DNA from: Tranzscheliella williamsii
Taxonomy: Eukaryota; Basidiomycota; Ustilaginomycetes; Ustilaginales; Ustilaginaceae
DNA length: 64,000 nt
Direction: 5' to 3'
Assembly: GCA_023212725.1 (NCBI GenBank)
Contig: JALBYF010000038.1
Location: 1 to 64,000 of the forward strand
This document shows, one piece after another, positions 19,322-31,200 of the stretch. Made by a program: the position numbers and the translations under genes. The notes below the pieces were generated by a model, which worked only from the letters and a program-made list of their open reading frames with translations, did not search any database and had not been told where the DNA came from. Numbering within the stretch: position 1 is the stretch's first letter; each line of letters opens with the position of its first letter.

Positions 19322-22300
19322 TCAGAGAGGAGCAGCTTTGCTCGCCTCGCCGGCGGCAGAGCAGGACGGCACAAGTTCCGCCGTGAGGTTGTGCCAGCCT
19401 CGAGGGCCGGTCCAGCCCTGCTGGCCTGCCAGGAAACGATGCTGGCAGATCTGTCCCGCGGTCGGCCGCGCTTCAGGTTCCAGCTCAAGACATCGAGCAA
19501 TTAGGTCGGCGAAATCTTCCACCCGTCCACCTCCGTCGGGCTCCGCTCCGTCCTTGTTCCTCAGTGCTGACCAAGCGGGATCCAGTGGCAGAAGACCGAA
19601 CTCCGCCGAAGCTGCGTCTGCCTCGGTAGCTTTTTGACCGCCGCGAGCAATTAGGCATCGCTCTTCCAGTGTCTGCGCGGCTCGCGTGCCCGCTTGCAGC
19701 CCTTGCACTGCCTCTTCGCCGTTCCAAAAGGGGCATTCGCCGCAGAGTAGGACAAATCCAACAACGCCCAGCGCCCAGACGTCTTGAGCCTGCCCCGAGT
19801 ATTTCTCGCCCTGCAGGATCTCGGCGGCTGCGTAGTCCAGCGTGCCGCTAAACGTGTCGAAAAGCTTACCCGGCCGAACATGCGCCGCGCTTCCAAAGTC
19901 GATCAGCTGAGCATTACCCTGTCCATCCAGAATGACATTCTCATCCTTGACATCGCGATGGACAATGTTGTTGGCGTGCAGAAACCACAGCGCATCAGCT
20001 ACCTGTCCAAAGATGCTTCGCGCCTGCGCCGTATCGAGCCCATCAGGCGCACTTTCAACATAATCGAAAAGGTCCTGACCTTGTCCGTAGCACGGCATCA
20101 CCAGATAGTAAAACTCGTGATCCTCGAAAAAGTCCAGCATCTTGCAGATATTGGGATGGCACAACTCCACAGAGGAAACGCATGGCTTTGCCCCGTCGGA
20201 CACCGGCTCCTGCCGTTTCCTGGCTCGCCATTCCTCTACAGTCTTGGGCCGTTGCGGCGCCCAAGGCCTGGGTTTGGCAGGAGCGTGATAGACGATGCGT
20301 CGCAACTGATCCATAACGTGGATTTCAACAGGGATAGGGCCAAGGATCCGATGCCTTCGCCAGCAGTCGGCCAAGATCCGGCTCTTGATGATATATTTGA
20401 TCACCACTTCCTCGCCCACTGCTTGACCGCTATCGCCAATCTTGCGCGCCTTCTTGACCAGCCCGTAGGCACCACGGCCGATGTCGGCCACAATTTCAAA
20501 GTCGGCAATGCGTTTCTCGCCGGTAAATTCCTTGGGATAGAGCTGAGGTCCGCTTGGCATCAAACCTGCAACTGTTGTTCGCTTGCTCCTCGGCAGACGT
20601 ACCGTTGCACCTCGATCAAGCGTCGCCTGAGGCGTGTTCTCGTTGGAAGCGATTAGCGAGGAAGTGATTTTGTCTTCATCCAACAAGACCTTGTTGTTGG
20701 AGGCCAAGGGCGTAAGTGGAGTCGCTTCGGGGAGGCCACAAAGCTTGCCAATCTGCGGTGAAACCGGCGAAAAACTCTCCTCGTCCTCTTCATCTAGGCA
20801 AGCAAGATCTTCGCCCAGAGCCGAGCCGGCTCTGCTGGCAGCCCGACTGAGGCCAAGCTGCTTGAGCTTCTCCAGGACCTCTACTCCAAGCTCGCGGTCA
20901 TCGGAATCGTCGCTCTCATGGCCGCTGTCTTCATCTCCGTTTACATCGTTTCGCAATGTGGGTGACATAGCAGACAGACTGAGCCGCCCAACGCGCTGTG
21001 CCGCCGAACCTGAACTGAGGGTGGTGCCTGTGCGGCTTCTTCTGCCACCCAAATCGACACCCTGGCTCTCTAGATATCGAGACCACTCCTCTGTGGTCGG
21101 CGTCCTTAACAGGCTTGTAGAGCTTGTGATAGACGAACCCGAAGGCGTGCGCGGCTGTTGCAGTCGACTATCGCTAGCAAGACCAGGCGAAGCCAGAAGG
21201 GAACCAGCCGAGGCAAGATGCGCTATGTCCGCCATTCCACCGCGATGGTCTTCCAGAGCCGTGTCTAGTCGTGCAAGAGACGCTCTTGACATATTATGTT
21301 CTGATCGCTGACGATCGAGCGGCGCTCTTGCCTTAATAAAGGCATTTCGTTCCACCTGGCCCTTTGTCGGTGACTGAGGCTCTTGTCCCGAGACTTGATC
21401 AGGCAAAGATAGCGAGTTGGAGGTTGGGGAGGCCGACGGGATTGCTACAACATTCCCAGTTGACGGTAAAAATAGCTTATATGCTGACGAATCCCATGCT
21501 GTGGAAGAAGTCGCGCGGGGGGAGGTAGGCTGAGAATAGGCTGCAGACTTGAGTGCATGACGCTGAGCCTCGAGAACACTGAAAGGAGCGTTCTCCCAGC
21601 CAGTTTGCTTCCTAGCTCGATCACGAGCTGCAGCCCTTCCACCTCCAGCTCCGGTAAATGACATACCTAGGCCAGCATGTAACGCTAGTTGTGATCGCGA
21701 GCGTAACATAAACATGCCCGAGTGCCGACGTGGAGTCAGGGGCGAGTGTAGGCTGGTTGCAGGTGTAGATAGCAACTCTTCTGCGCTCGGCTGGAAAGCA
21801 GGCGGATTCGAACCTGAAGCGGGCCTGAGGCTCGACGATGGAGGTGATGGAAGAGGTTTCGGTTTCCTCTGCATGCTGGATAATTCTAGGGTTTCGCGAT
21901 GGGCCCCGTCATCACTACCGGAAGGCGGGGCAACAGGTGACGACGCATCATAGCTTTCACCTTTGCCAAGCGTGCGCAAGCTCATGCTGCTCGTGATTTC
22001 TGGGCGCTGACTTTTGCGGGAACGGTCTTCGTTTGCAGTCATTGCGCATTCGTTATCTTTCGCAGTGATGTCGCTAGTGGCGTCTGTTTCCATATCGAAG
22101 TCGGGCTCGGACCCGGGCATCGCAGAGCTCGAAGCAGCCAATGCGGCGACGTCTTGTTCGCCCCTTGATACGACGGAGGAAGCTGAGCTTGACACGCTGC
22201 CAGTTGAATTACGGTTAGAGAGTGAACGCAGGGAGAAGGCAGCGGCCGAGGAGGCAGTCGACGCGCGGGAAGAGGCCGAGCGCGGTTGTGATGAAGTAGC

Positions 22301-22882
22301 TACGGCAGTGGGGCACTGTTGCGCACCAGGATCCGCAGCTGTATTCCCAATGACTTGAGATTCGTCGGAATGGCTACGGCCTGGATGAATCTGCCTAGTG
22401 CCGCCTGCAGCTGCGGGGTTTCTTGTTAACTGAGCGTCAGAATCCTGGTGCTCCAACCCCTTGTGCTGCAGATCATCCTTCTCGTCATCTGATGATTCGT
22501 TGTAGTAAGATAAAGACGAACGAGCGATCTTCTTGGGTGCAATTTCGGATGAACGATCGGTGGGAGAGGAGGACTGGATGGAGCTGCGTCCCCAGCTGCC
22601 AGAGCGTGTCACGCCACCTACTCCGCCCAATTTGGCGAGGCTCATGACATCGAAGCTGCGAGAAGACCCGGAGAGACGCGGGCGATCGCCGGACGACCAC
22701 CTTCGATCATCTTCGACGCGGTCAGAGATCGTGTCGCCGTCCTCGCCGTGATCCTCGTCACTGCCAGTGTCATGGTCGGACAAGCTGGGCGATGAAGATG
22801 GATTATAGCCGAAATAACTAGTACGCCGCAGCGACTCGGAGGAACTGAGCGCCGCAACGGGCCGTATCTGTTCCAAGGGCAT
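19322..22882 (-). CDS. PSK1: PAS-kinase-like Ser/Thr protein kinase
   Basis: Single frame of 1186 codons from the ATG at 22882; the frame is open slightly further, from a TTG. Residues 1 to about 780 are Ser/Pro/Ala-rich and show no recognisable PAS domain. The kinase domain (about 785-1150) has the Gly loop IGRGAYGLV, VVIKYI for the lysine, HRDVKDEN in the catalytic loop and DFGSA in place of DFG-F. ADCWRRHRILGPIPVEIHVM and LVMPCYGQGQDLFDYV match the PAS-kinase group (yeast Psk1/Psk2, human PASK), which adjusts sugar use to nutrients. The usual APE motif reads AAE (GTLDYAAAEIL), a Pro to Ala change. An insert with PKPRPWAPQRPKT lies between the N-lobe helix and HPNICKMLDFFE. The symbol is by analogy. 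Confidence 0.85.
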   Translation of the reverse strand: MPLEQIRPVAALSSSESLRRTSYFGYNPSSSPSLSDHDTGSDEDHGEDGDTISDRVEDDRRWSSGDRPRLSGSSRSFDVMSLAKLGGVGGVTRSGSWGRSSIQSSSPTDRSSEIAPKKIARSSLSYYNESSDDEKDDLQHKGLEHQDSDAQLTRNPAAAGGTRQIHPGRSHSDESQVIGNTAADPGAQQCPTAVATSSQPRSASSRASTASSAAAFSLRSLSNRNSTGSVSSSASSVVSRGEQDVAALAASSSAMPGSEPDFDMETDATSDITAKDNECAMTANEDRSRKSQRPEITSSMSLRTLGKGESYDASSPVAPPSGSDDGAHRETLELSSMQRKPKPLPSPPSSSLRPASGSNPPAFQPSAEELLSTPATSLHSPLTPRRHSGMFMLRSRSQLALHAGLGMSFTGAGGGRAAARDRARKQTGWENAPFSVLEAQRHALKSAAYSQPTSPRATSSTAWDSSAYKLFLPSTGNVVAIPSASPTSNSLSLPDQVSGQEPQSPTKGQVERNAFIKARAPLDRQRSEHNMSRASLARLDTALEDHRGGMADIAHLASAGSLLASPGLASDSRLQQPRTPSGSSITSSTSLLRTPTTEEWSRYLESQGVDLGGRRSRTGTTLSSGSAAQRVGRLSLSAMSPTLRNDVNGDEDSGHESDDSDDRELGVEVLEKLKQLGLSRAASRAGSALGEDLACLDEEDEESFSPVSPQIGKLCGLPEATPLTPLASNNKVLLDEDKITSSLIASNENTPQATLDRGATVRLPRSKRTTVAGLMPSGPQLYPKEFTGEKRIADFEIVADIGRGAYGLVKKARKIGDSGQAVGEEVVIKYIIKSRILADCWRRHRILGPIPVEIHVMDQLRRIVYHAPAKPRPWAPQRPKTVEEWRARKRQEPVSDGAKPCVSSVELCHPNICKMLDFFEDHEFYYLVMPCYGQGQDLFDYVESAPDGLDTAQARSIFGQVADALWFLHANNIVHRDVKDENVILDGQGNAQLIDFGSAAHVRPGKLFDTFSGTLDYAAAEILQGEKYSGQAQDVWALGVVGFVLLCGECPFWNGEEAVQGLQAGTRAAQTLEERCLIARGGQKATEADAASAEFGLLPLDPAWSALRNKDGAEPDGGGRVEDFADLIARCLELEPEARPTAGQICQHRFLAGQQGWTGPRGWHNLTAELVPSCSAAGEASKAAPL

Positions 22883-24607
22883 AAGCGGCAAAGCCCAGAT
22901 GATCGACAATCGAGCAAGCTAGGAGGTCGGTATCAATCCGCGGTCTAGCCAGCGGCTTGATGGCGACTGAGAACTACCTCCACCTCTCAACAATGGCAAG
23001 ACATCCGAGCTGAACGTTGAATGGAGGAGATCAGAGCGGGCCAGAGAGTTTCACGTAGGATCCAGCGGATACGTATTCTCCCAATGCGTGCTGGAAAGCC
23101 AATCCGGGTCGGGGTTTGTGGAAGTGTTGCCGGGCCAGCGGCGGCAAGAAGGTGGCACAAGCTGCTCCGGCGACGTCGATGGAAAGCGAAGATTGAGGAG
23201 CGGAGAAAGTTGGAAAGTAGCAAACAAGGTTGGGGAGGAACGGAGGGAGGTGTGGGACACAAGCAAAGGAAAACACTAGTTAGGTGGAGTTGAGGCTGCT
23301 ATGCCCAGAAGTCAGTAGTTACAAGTCACGGTCACAGTCCACAAGATCAGCTCAGCAGTCACAGTTCTGGTCAACTGAGGCAGACAATCGCGTAAAATAC
23401 TCACAACTGAAGCACCTCTTGATTCACTACTGATTTCTCACGCGCTCAAGATCAAATGGAATAACGTCTAGCCACCCCACCGCGCCGAATTCTCAACCGG
23501 CGCTTGCTCTGGCCCACCTAGCCACGTAGCCAGCCGAACGCGCTGATCTTTCCTATTATCTTCCATCTGGTTTTCAACGGTGTTAGGTGATCAAAAACAG
23601 GGTGTTGCTGCGGTCATAGTGCGCAACCACAACCGTTCATGGATTGTGATTCATTCGCAGTCACAGTGTAAGTGGTGAGTCCGAGTTAGGCATAGGCCAA
23701 TCTTGGCAATGTGCAGGAACAAGCCGAAGCCTGTGCCGATCAGAGCTTGTTGGCTTGCATTCCCACAAGTTGCTCGCAGGGAGCGTGCATATCGGTGCAA
23801 ATCACCTTCATTCCGAATCAGTACCTGGTCCCATCCACATACAGTGATGCGGCTGACATCATTTGGCCTTCCCATATCACGCTACCATTACCTGTATAAA
23901 ATGTACTGTACTGTGAGACAAACGTGCAGATCCAGTCGCCCTAAATCTCTATTCGATGGTAAAGAAACAGTCGAGGTAGATTTCTCAGGGCTGGCTGAGT
24001 AACGCACTGTGTGCCCGTTCGTATTTATTGTGATTCTTGTGATGAATTAGAGACCCGTGCTCGTCTTGGTGGCTTGTGCAGAGGGTTGAAAGAGTAAGCA
24101 GCCCGAGGCTTGCCGGCGTGCCAAACTGCAGATGAACACCTGAGCCGCCTGCCGGTAAGTTGCCAGATATCTGGGGGACTCTTCCTTGCTTCATGCCAGT
24201 TTCGGCAACACTATTAGCTCTTGTGTCTCCTGCCAGCGTGGCTGCTTTGCTCCGAAAGTCGCTGTGTTCGCGCCAACCAAGACGTTCACGCTAACCAGTA
24301 GCTGCACCAGATGGGCTCATGACCATGCCGTCCACACCAGGCAATCTCAACCAGCTTGCTATCTTTCGGTATTATTCGCCGCGAGTGTTAAGTTCCGTTC
24401 TTTAAGCACGTGCCCTTCTTGCGATTCACACACGATTTACATCCCCCATTAATTCACAAATTACAATTTTATTCAGGTTTTCTTTGGTGGATGAAGTGAC
24501 ATGAGCTCCACATTTCTGTCCCAGGGACTTTCCCTACGTCGGCAACCCTCTTGTTACACGGTCAGGTCACACTTGTCGGTTCCTTGGCGATAACACCGAC
24601 CGGCATC
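22883..24607. other. divergent promoter region, kinase / KIN17
   Basis: These 1.7 kb lie between two divergent start codons, so both promoters are here. The motif AGTCAC(A/G) recurs around 23310-23370 and 23640-23670. Short frames on both strands lack domain content. Two wide-spaced promoters or an undetected small RNA gene are possible. Confidence 0.55.
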
Positions 24608-25654
24608 ATGGGGAAAGCGGAAGCAGGGTCGCTAAAGGCGATCTCGAATGCTATGAAGGCAAGAGGCCTTACCAAGTTGCGCTTCTACTGCCAGATATGC
24701 CAAAAAGCCTGCAGAGACGAACATGGCTACCGGAATCACATCGAGTCGGAAGCTCACATGCGACAGATGGATGCACTCACTGCTTCAGGCAGCGCGGGAA
24801 AGGCTATTGAAGACTTCAGCGCCACCTTTCAGAAGGAATTCGTCCAGCTGCTCAGCAGACGCTTCAGCACGCGACGCATCAAGGCCAATCAGGTGTATCA
24901 AGAATACATTGCAGATCGCCATCACATTCATTTGAATGCTACCAGATGGACCAGCCTTTCCGATTTTGTCAAGCACCTTGGCCGCGAGGGTATCGTCCAT
25001 GTCGAAGATACAGAGCAGGGTTGGTACGTCTCTTGGATTGATAACTCCCCGGCCGCGCTGGCCCGGCAGGATGCGCTCCAGAAGCTGGACCGCGCCAAGA
25101 CGGATGACGAACAGAGACAACGCAAACTTCTCGAACAGCAGATAGAGCGTGCACGGATGGGGGCCGAGCCAAGCAGCCTCGATGCCGAGCAGTCTTCCGC
25201 TAGCAAAATCGAGGAGGGCCTCAAAAGGGAAGGGGCAGCTCCCGTGCGTATCGCAGTCTCATTGGGTGCGAACGCACGGAAGAAAGCGGATACTCACCTG
25301 CCTGAGCTGGGCGCTGAATCTTCTCGGACATCCACACCTGCCTCCTCGGCTAACGGGGGAATCGGAAAGAGCGTAGCGCCGTCTTTCAAGATGGGCTTCA
25401 ACGCGTTCAAGCCCGCAGCCAAACCCGTCAATCCGTTGAAGGGTCTGGACACGGCCAAGCAGGATGCATCACAAGGTCGGAGTGGGACCAAGCCTTCTTG
25501 TACTCCGAAAGGGAAGCCTCCGTCGACCCTAACGATGGCCGAGAAGATCATGTTGGAAGAGATGGAGCGCAAGAAGCGCAAAGCCTCTACTACTTCCACC
25601 AGCCGGGCCTCCGGCCCACAGATGCAGCAAGGTGTCAAGCGGAGTCGTTTCTGA
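24608..25654 (+). CDS. KIN17: KIN17 / Rts2 homologue, C2H2 zinc-finger nuclear protein
   Basis: A 348-residue protein. The frame is open from 24551, but the conserved family N-terminus MGKAEAGSLKAISNAMKARG begins at the ATG at 24608. A C2H2 zinc finger (C28, C31, H44, H50) is followed by the conserved winged-helix-like middle domain (about 51-165) with HIHLNATRWTSLSDFVKHLG. The C-terminal half is charged, then low-complexity, and ends in a basic stretch. KIN17 proteins bind RNA and curved DNA and associate with splicing and DNA-damage responses. The C-terminal KOW-type domain of the human protein is not seen. Single exon. Confidence 0.9.
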   Translation: MGKAEAGSLKAISNAMKARGLTKLRFYCQICQKACRDEHGYRNHIESEAHMRQMDALTASGSAGKAIEDFSATFQKEFVQLLSRRFSTRRIKANQVYQEYIADRHHIHLNATRWTSLSDFVKHLGREGIVHVEDTEQGWYVSWIDNSPAALARQDALQKLDRAKTDDEQRQRKLLEQQIERARMGAEPSSLDAEQSSASKIEEGLKREGAAPVRIAVSLGANARKKADTHLPELGAESSRTSTPASSANGGIGKSVAPSFKMGFNAFKPAAKPVNPLKGLDTAKQDASQGRSGTKPSCTPKGKPPSTLTMAEKIMLEEMERKKRKASTTSTSRASGPQMQQGVKRSRF

Positions 25655-26855
25655 CCTGCATCCGAGCTGTTGTACTATTAGCCTCTCATTCCTTCGCATA
25701 CCACCACTGAAGCTCTATGTCCAGCATTGATCTGTACCGTCTCCCATGTCAATTTCTCGCACAACATACCCAGAATCACCCACTAATCCAACATGTACTC
25801 TAGACGTCCCAAACAATTTTGCGACGACTGTCGTTCTCGATTGAACAGCGCCCCGCTCTTTCTAGAGCGCAGACGAAGGACGGCTCCGAGCATATGCATA
25901 CACTATGAGTGTATCCGAAGAAGCGCGATTGGCGGAAATAGGTATGTTAAGGCTTAGCAGGCGATTTTAGCAGGCCTTAAGTGCGCGCCAGAGCGTTTTG
26001 CCAAGAACTCAGACGTGCAGCTACAACGTCCGTCTGAAGTAGTGAATTCAATCCCAGCTAAGCAGATCGAGCCAAGCATCAAGAGCCTAATCAAGCTAAT
26101 GCGCCAAGAGTCTGGCATGATTCCAGCTTGGCAAAAAGCCGTATTATTGATCGATGTCCATATGCTCGTTAGCAATGTGCGTAGGAGGTGCAATTGGCTT
26201 CTCATCGCCGCTTGCCGGTATGCCTAGCGCTCTTGGGCTGCTTTTCCGAGACTCTTAACTGCAGACCTCCTCCGCGCTCGCTTACCTCTAGCTACCCACT
26301 GCCACCGGACGTTGGAGGTCTTTTGATCAGATTCGCTACCACCTCGTGCCATCTGTGCCACACCACCGTCCCGCACTTCCTGCCGTTTCCTCGCATATGC
26401 GTCGCCTTGTCTTTTGCAACCCTTGCGCTCTTCTTCTCTTGAACACACACCACCCAGTGTTCCTGCCGACAAGCTTATAAGAGCCCTCGACATGAAACCT
26501 CAAGACCCATAAAGAACCGTCCTCTATTTGCTTTGCTGGATACAGGTCCTTACAACCTCAATCTGCGGCATAAGAGTTCAAACCAATAGCGGGCGCCCCA
26601 CCTCTCCACTCGCTAGTCGGACTCTACGTGTAGGGACAACCGTCCCCCCTTCAGCGACCTCGAGGGACGCCACGCCGGCGAAACACTTGCTGTCCTATAG
26701 CCACGGTACGTCTTCAAAACTTAGCCTCACCACATCCCTTTGGAGCTTGCTCAGATTCGGCTTCGGCTTCAACAACAAGTCGTTCGGCAGTAATTTCTGC
26801 AACCAAACAAAAGAACCGCCAACATCGCCCTTTGCCAGGATCTCCTTTTGGAAAG
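25655..26855. other. intergenic region KIN17 to Cys-rich gene
   Basis: About 1.2 kb. No supported coding exon is seen, though a missing 5' exon with a signal peptide for the next gene may lie here. A GTACGT splice donor consensus stands at about 26705. Confidence 0.45.
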
Positions 26856-27773
26856 ATGGCACCGGGTCTTGTCCGTGTGGCCACAGAGGCAAGGACAGCG
26901 AATTCCTTTTCGCCAAGCGCATTCGCCTCCTTCCATCGACGTGATGTCGCCTTTTCTTCTTCCAGCGCAATGCCAACCAGCTCATCGAACGGATATCAAG
27001 TCCTTCGTGTGTCGTCTCAGATGAACGACCGCGGCGACTTCAATGGAACATGCAGCAAAGAGGAGGCCATGACAATTACACCCGAAACTCCTGATGGATC
27101 TTGCACATCGTAGTACGTCTATAGCAGGGAAGGAAGAATGATTACATCCTGGAAGGAAAGACTGACCCGTGCTTGGCCCTGATTCTGCCTTTACTAGCTT
27201 CGCCGACGTCACGGACTACTGTTGTGCTGCAGTTGGTGGAGTCTACGACGCCTCTTTCCACGCAGTGAATGTCTCGGACGCACAAGCTTTGGCCCTGAAT
27301 CATCCAATCTGCGCCACCTCAAACTACGCAGACAGTGAGTGCAAGATACAATCGAGAAGCTATGCCACGACACCCAGACTGACGTCTTACCTCAATGTGC
27401 GTGTTCGTGTGGCAACTTTGCAGTGTTTTCCTGCTACCAGTACGTTACCGAATCGCACTGCGCCGCGACGACACCAACACCGTATGGAGTCTGCAATAAA
27501 AACGGGGACGATACGAGCCGGAGCGCACAGCTCTCGTCTTCGACGGATAGCAAATCGGCCCAGCTTGCACATTGGAAAATAGCCACACTGATCTACTTCG
27601 GAATCTTGTCCGCATCCTTCGTCAATGCTTTGGTGAGTGACATCTGTTCGCCCTTCTATTGCTTTTCAACATCAGCTGACTAGACGTCCTGTACCTACCC
27701 CAACATCATAGTGACCTATAGAGTGTGGCTTTGCGAGGCCAGGCATCTTCACTCCCACTTCGGTAACCATTAG
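26856..27773 (+). CDS. spliced Cys-rich protein with hydrophobic C-terminal segment, function unknown
   Basis: I do not recognise this protein. Four exons fit (26856-27112, 27198-27334, 27424-27632, 27684-27773), with introns of 85, 89 and 51 nt that have GTACGT, GTGAGT and GTGAGT donors and CTAG, GCAG and CTAG acceptors. The phases join exactly into 230 codons. The core has eight cysteines (NGTC, GSC, DYCC, PIC, FSCY, SHC, GVC) and two N-glycosylation sequons (NGT, NVS). A Ser/Thr-rich stretch and a hydrophobic segment (ATLIYFGILSASFVNAL) follow, as in a membrane-anchored or GPI-like extracellular protein. No signal peptide is found, so the 5' end is probably wrong; an upstream exon, or a start at 26970, is possible. 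If the last intron is retained, the protein ends shortly after VNAL. Confidence 0.45.
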
Positions 27774-28278
27774 ATACCCCAGATATGTTCTTGTCTCGCC
27801 ATACATTTCACTTTATCAGCATGCAAATCAGGATATACCACGTGCTTCCGGCCAGTGATACTAGTCAGACTGTCTTGCGGCGTGCGTGACCTCACCACCC
27901 TTTGTCGAGCCTGTCGAAGGACGGGCGCTGCCAGTTGTTTGCGTGAGGTAGCGGGGGCAGACAATCTCACTGGACGGGAGAATCTAACAGAGCAGCCTCA
28001 CAAATTTCTCAGAACCGGCGCTGTGAAACACAATTACAAGGAAAAGTGTTGTTCTGCTGTGCGCGTCGCGTCTATAACATCACTGCGTTGCCCCAGGTGA
28101 CGATCCAAAATGCGTTAACAGCAAGGAGCCTTCATCAACTCATCCTTCACCGACATTAGCCACAGCTCCGCATCGCATCGACCACGCATCCTACCCTACA
28201 TTAGCAAGGCCACGCGAAGCGACAAGCAAAAAGCACGGGCCTAGTCCAGCGCCGGCTGTGAATTGCACTACGGTCACC
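27774..28278. other. intergenic region before the GCP3 gene
   Basis: About 500 bp between the Cys-rich gene and the GCP3 start codon. It should hold the GCP3 promoter. The stretch before the start is CA-rich. Nothing else is seen. Confidence 0.6.
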
Positions 28279-31200
28279 ATGTCTTCTAGTCGACCCTCGT
28301 CCAGCAGGCAGCAGGCCAGTGCGCCCCCGGTCGATGATGCCGAACAGGAGAGGGAGATCGTACAGGAGATGTATCGTCTGCTTGGCAACTTGACCCGCAG
28401 CATTGTACCAGCCACCCGCAAAAAGCGCGAAGAGGACAAGGAAGAGCGTAAAGCCCGAAAGGAGCTTAAGGATACTCTTGATGACATGGGCTACGACATC
28501 ATCGAGCTCAAGGCCGAATCATCTAGCCGCCGGCTGGACAAGGACAGAGTGGTTGACCTCATCCGTAGGAAGATATCTAGACTGGCTACTGACGGGGGAT
28601 ACGAATCAACGGCACGCTTCTCCAACTGTCTATCAAAGCTCACCAATGCACCGAGAGAGAACAGATTGAGGAATCTGCATGGTGTGCTGGAGCTCTTTGA
28701 AGCTCTTGCCTATACAGCTGGCGAACCTGGAGCCACCCCTGCTCCCATACCTCAGGCAGCGTCCAGAGCCACTGACAGATTAGTGTCCCGCTCAACGCGA
28801 TATAGCGACACCCTCGCTGAAACTCCGGCTTCCACCTTTACGACCGCCGAAAGCCGCCGTAGTGCGCCTGCGTCGGCATCTTTGCTACGATCATCAAGAC
28901 CACCACCTCTGCCAGCTTCCGAACCTGCCCTTCCACCGCTGCCGGAGAAAACTGGCGAAGAGACCAAGGTGGAAACAGAGAAGCAGCAAACGATATTCGC
29001 AAATAATTTGGCAGAAGATGGCAAACCACTGACCAAGGCTCAGCTGCTTGAGAAGTTTCGCGACAGACTAGGAAAGAAGGAGGTAGCGGAGAAAGAGCTA
29101 CTCAGGGATGTCATCTTCATTCTGCAGGGTATCAACGGCAACCATGTCGGTTTTGAAGAAGAGTTTGAATTCGGAGGCACCGACAGTGCAGGAGTAGTTG
29201 AAGCCGCAACCGGGCCCAGCAAGGTCATCAGGGTTGTCTTCAAGGAAGAGCCTTCTCGCTTCATTAGTGCTCCAACAAAACGCATCATCCATCGTCTGGC
29301 CGAGCTGGGCCAGCTCTACAGAAGGGTGTCAAGCTTCTCGCACCAGAAAGCGTCGATGCCAACATCTGGACTGATCATGCAGAGTCTTTGTCACTTCATA
29401 TCGAAGGAGTTGACAGGGTTCTACCGACTCATTGCAAGCTTGGAAGCGCAAATGAAAACTTCCGAAGCCAGTAATGATGACCTGACCAGTGCCGGAGAGT
29501 CACAGTCCGAGATGCCACCGGCAGCGACATCATACGTTACTCTGAAGCGGTTGGCTCTATGGACAGAAGAAATGACACTGCGCTTCCGCTTGATGAGTAC
29601 CATCATCGAGAGCTGCCAAGACGCGCATGGCGGATCGCTAGTCTCTCTTATCCACTCATACACCTTTAACGGGGACCCATTCATCTGCAACTTTACTTCT
29701 AGACTGCTGGACGAAGTCTCGATGCCATTCTTTCATGCGCTTTCCCTGTGGATCTACGAGGGCGAGTTGCAGGATCCATTTCAGGAATTCTTTGTGGAAC
29801 TGAATGAGGATCCTCGAAATCATGCGCAGAGGAGCTTCAACAACGGTGGTATCGAGATGGATCAACCGAGCTTCGCGGATCTGGACGGTGATGCGGCATC
29901 CTTGTGGCAGAATAAATTTCTCTTCCGGAGAGAGATGCTTCCCAGCTTCCTGCAAGAATCGTTTGGGAGAAAGATTTTTTCGACGGGCAAGAGCTTGAAC
30001 TTCATCAGACAAAGCTGCGGCGATGGAGACTGGGTTGCCACACGGCACAAACTGGGAGGAGCGAACGCCGAGCTGCGCTATACCGACATGGCGGGGCTGG
30101 AAAGCACTATCGAGAAGGCGTTTAACAGTGCTAGCAAGCGTCTGCTGGACATCTTCTTGGACGACTTTAAGCTGTTGGGCCATCTTCGGGCACTAAAGGA
30201 CTACTTGATGCTTTCTCGAGGCGATTTTGTCGACCTGTTGATGGCCTCACTGGGTAATAGCTTGAATCGACCTGCCAATTCGCTGTTCCGACACAACCTT
30301 ACGGCCTCGTTGGAGACGGCGGTGCGCGGCTCAAATGCTCAGTTTGACGATCCAGACATCTTGCGCAGGCTTGATGCGCGCATCTTGGAATTCAGCACTG
30401 GCGATACCGGCTGGGATACGTTCACGCTGGAATACAAGGTAGACTCGCCGGTCAACACGGTGCTGGATACGCAAGCAATGATAGGCTATCAGACGATCTT
30501 TACACACCTCTGGAAAATCAAGCGAGTGGAATTGGCTCTGAATGCGAGCTGGCTGCGGCTGCACGAGACGGGAAGCTCTTTGCGCCAAATTCGACGGGCT
30601 GAACCGGTACTTGCGGAGCTTGGTCGCGAAACACAGCGTTGCATGTTGATGCTGGCCGAAATGATCCACTTCATTCGTCAGATGCAAGGATTCGCGCAGC
30701 TTGAGGTCATCGAGTATTCGTGGGATGATCTGCTCAACTTCTTCTCTCGTCGACAGGGGGACCTAGATGAACTGATCCAAAGTCACCGTGCTTACCTTAA
30801 TGCTTTGATCGGCAAGGTTCTTTTGCGTGGTGGTAAACGCGGATCGCAGGACTATCTTGCCGGCGAGCTTCGTAGCCAATTCGACACAATCCTAGCCTTT
30901 ACACTCGCGGCTGACGATCTGGCGCATCATGCTACGCGTGAGCTTGCCCGACACGATATGGAGCGTGGTATACAACCCTCCCTATCGGAGCGCGGCGCCA
31001 GGTCTCGAACCACATCTACGACAGCGCCTTCGAGCATCTCACTGGCTCCAGCGGACCCGACGGTGCTGCTCAAAATCACAAAGCGGCTAGGAGAAGCATG
31101 CCACAGCTTCCAGGATCGAATGACTCTTATCGTCACTGCCTTGGAGAAACATACCAATCTCACCGTCCGGGACCTCGCGGTGAGACTCAACTTCAACGCG

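Noticed and set aside
21806..21816. tRNA B-box-like sequence on the minus strand
   Set aside because: It lies inside the kinase coding region, and no A box or cloverleaf could be built around it.
27335..27423. Open frame with LCHDTQTDVLPQCACSC continuing into exon 3
   Set aside because: This stretch is open in the exon 3 frame but cannot join exon 2 without a frameshift; it has a clear GTGAGT donor and GCAG acceptor, so I treat it as an intron.
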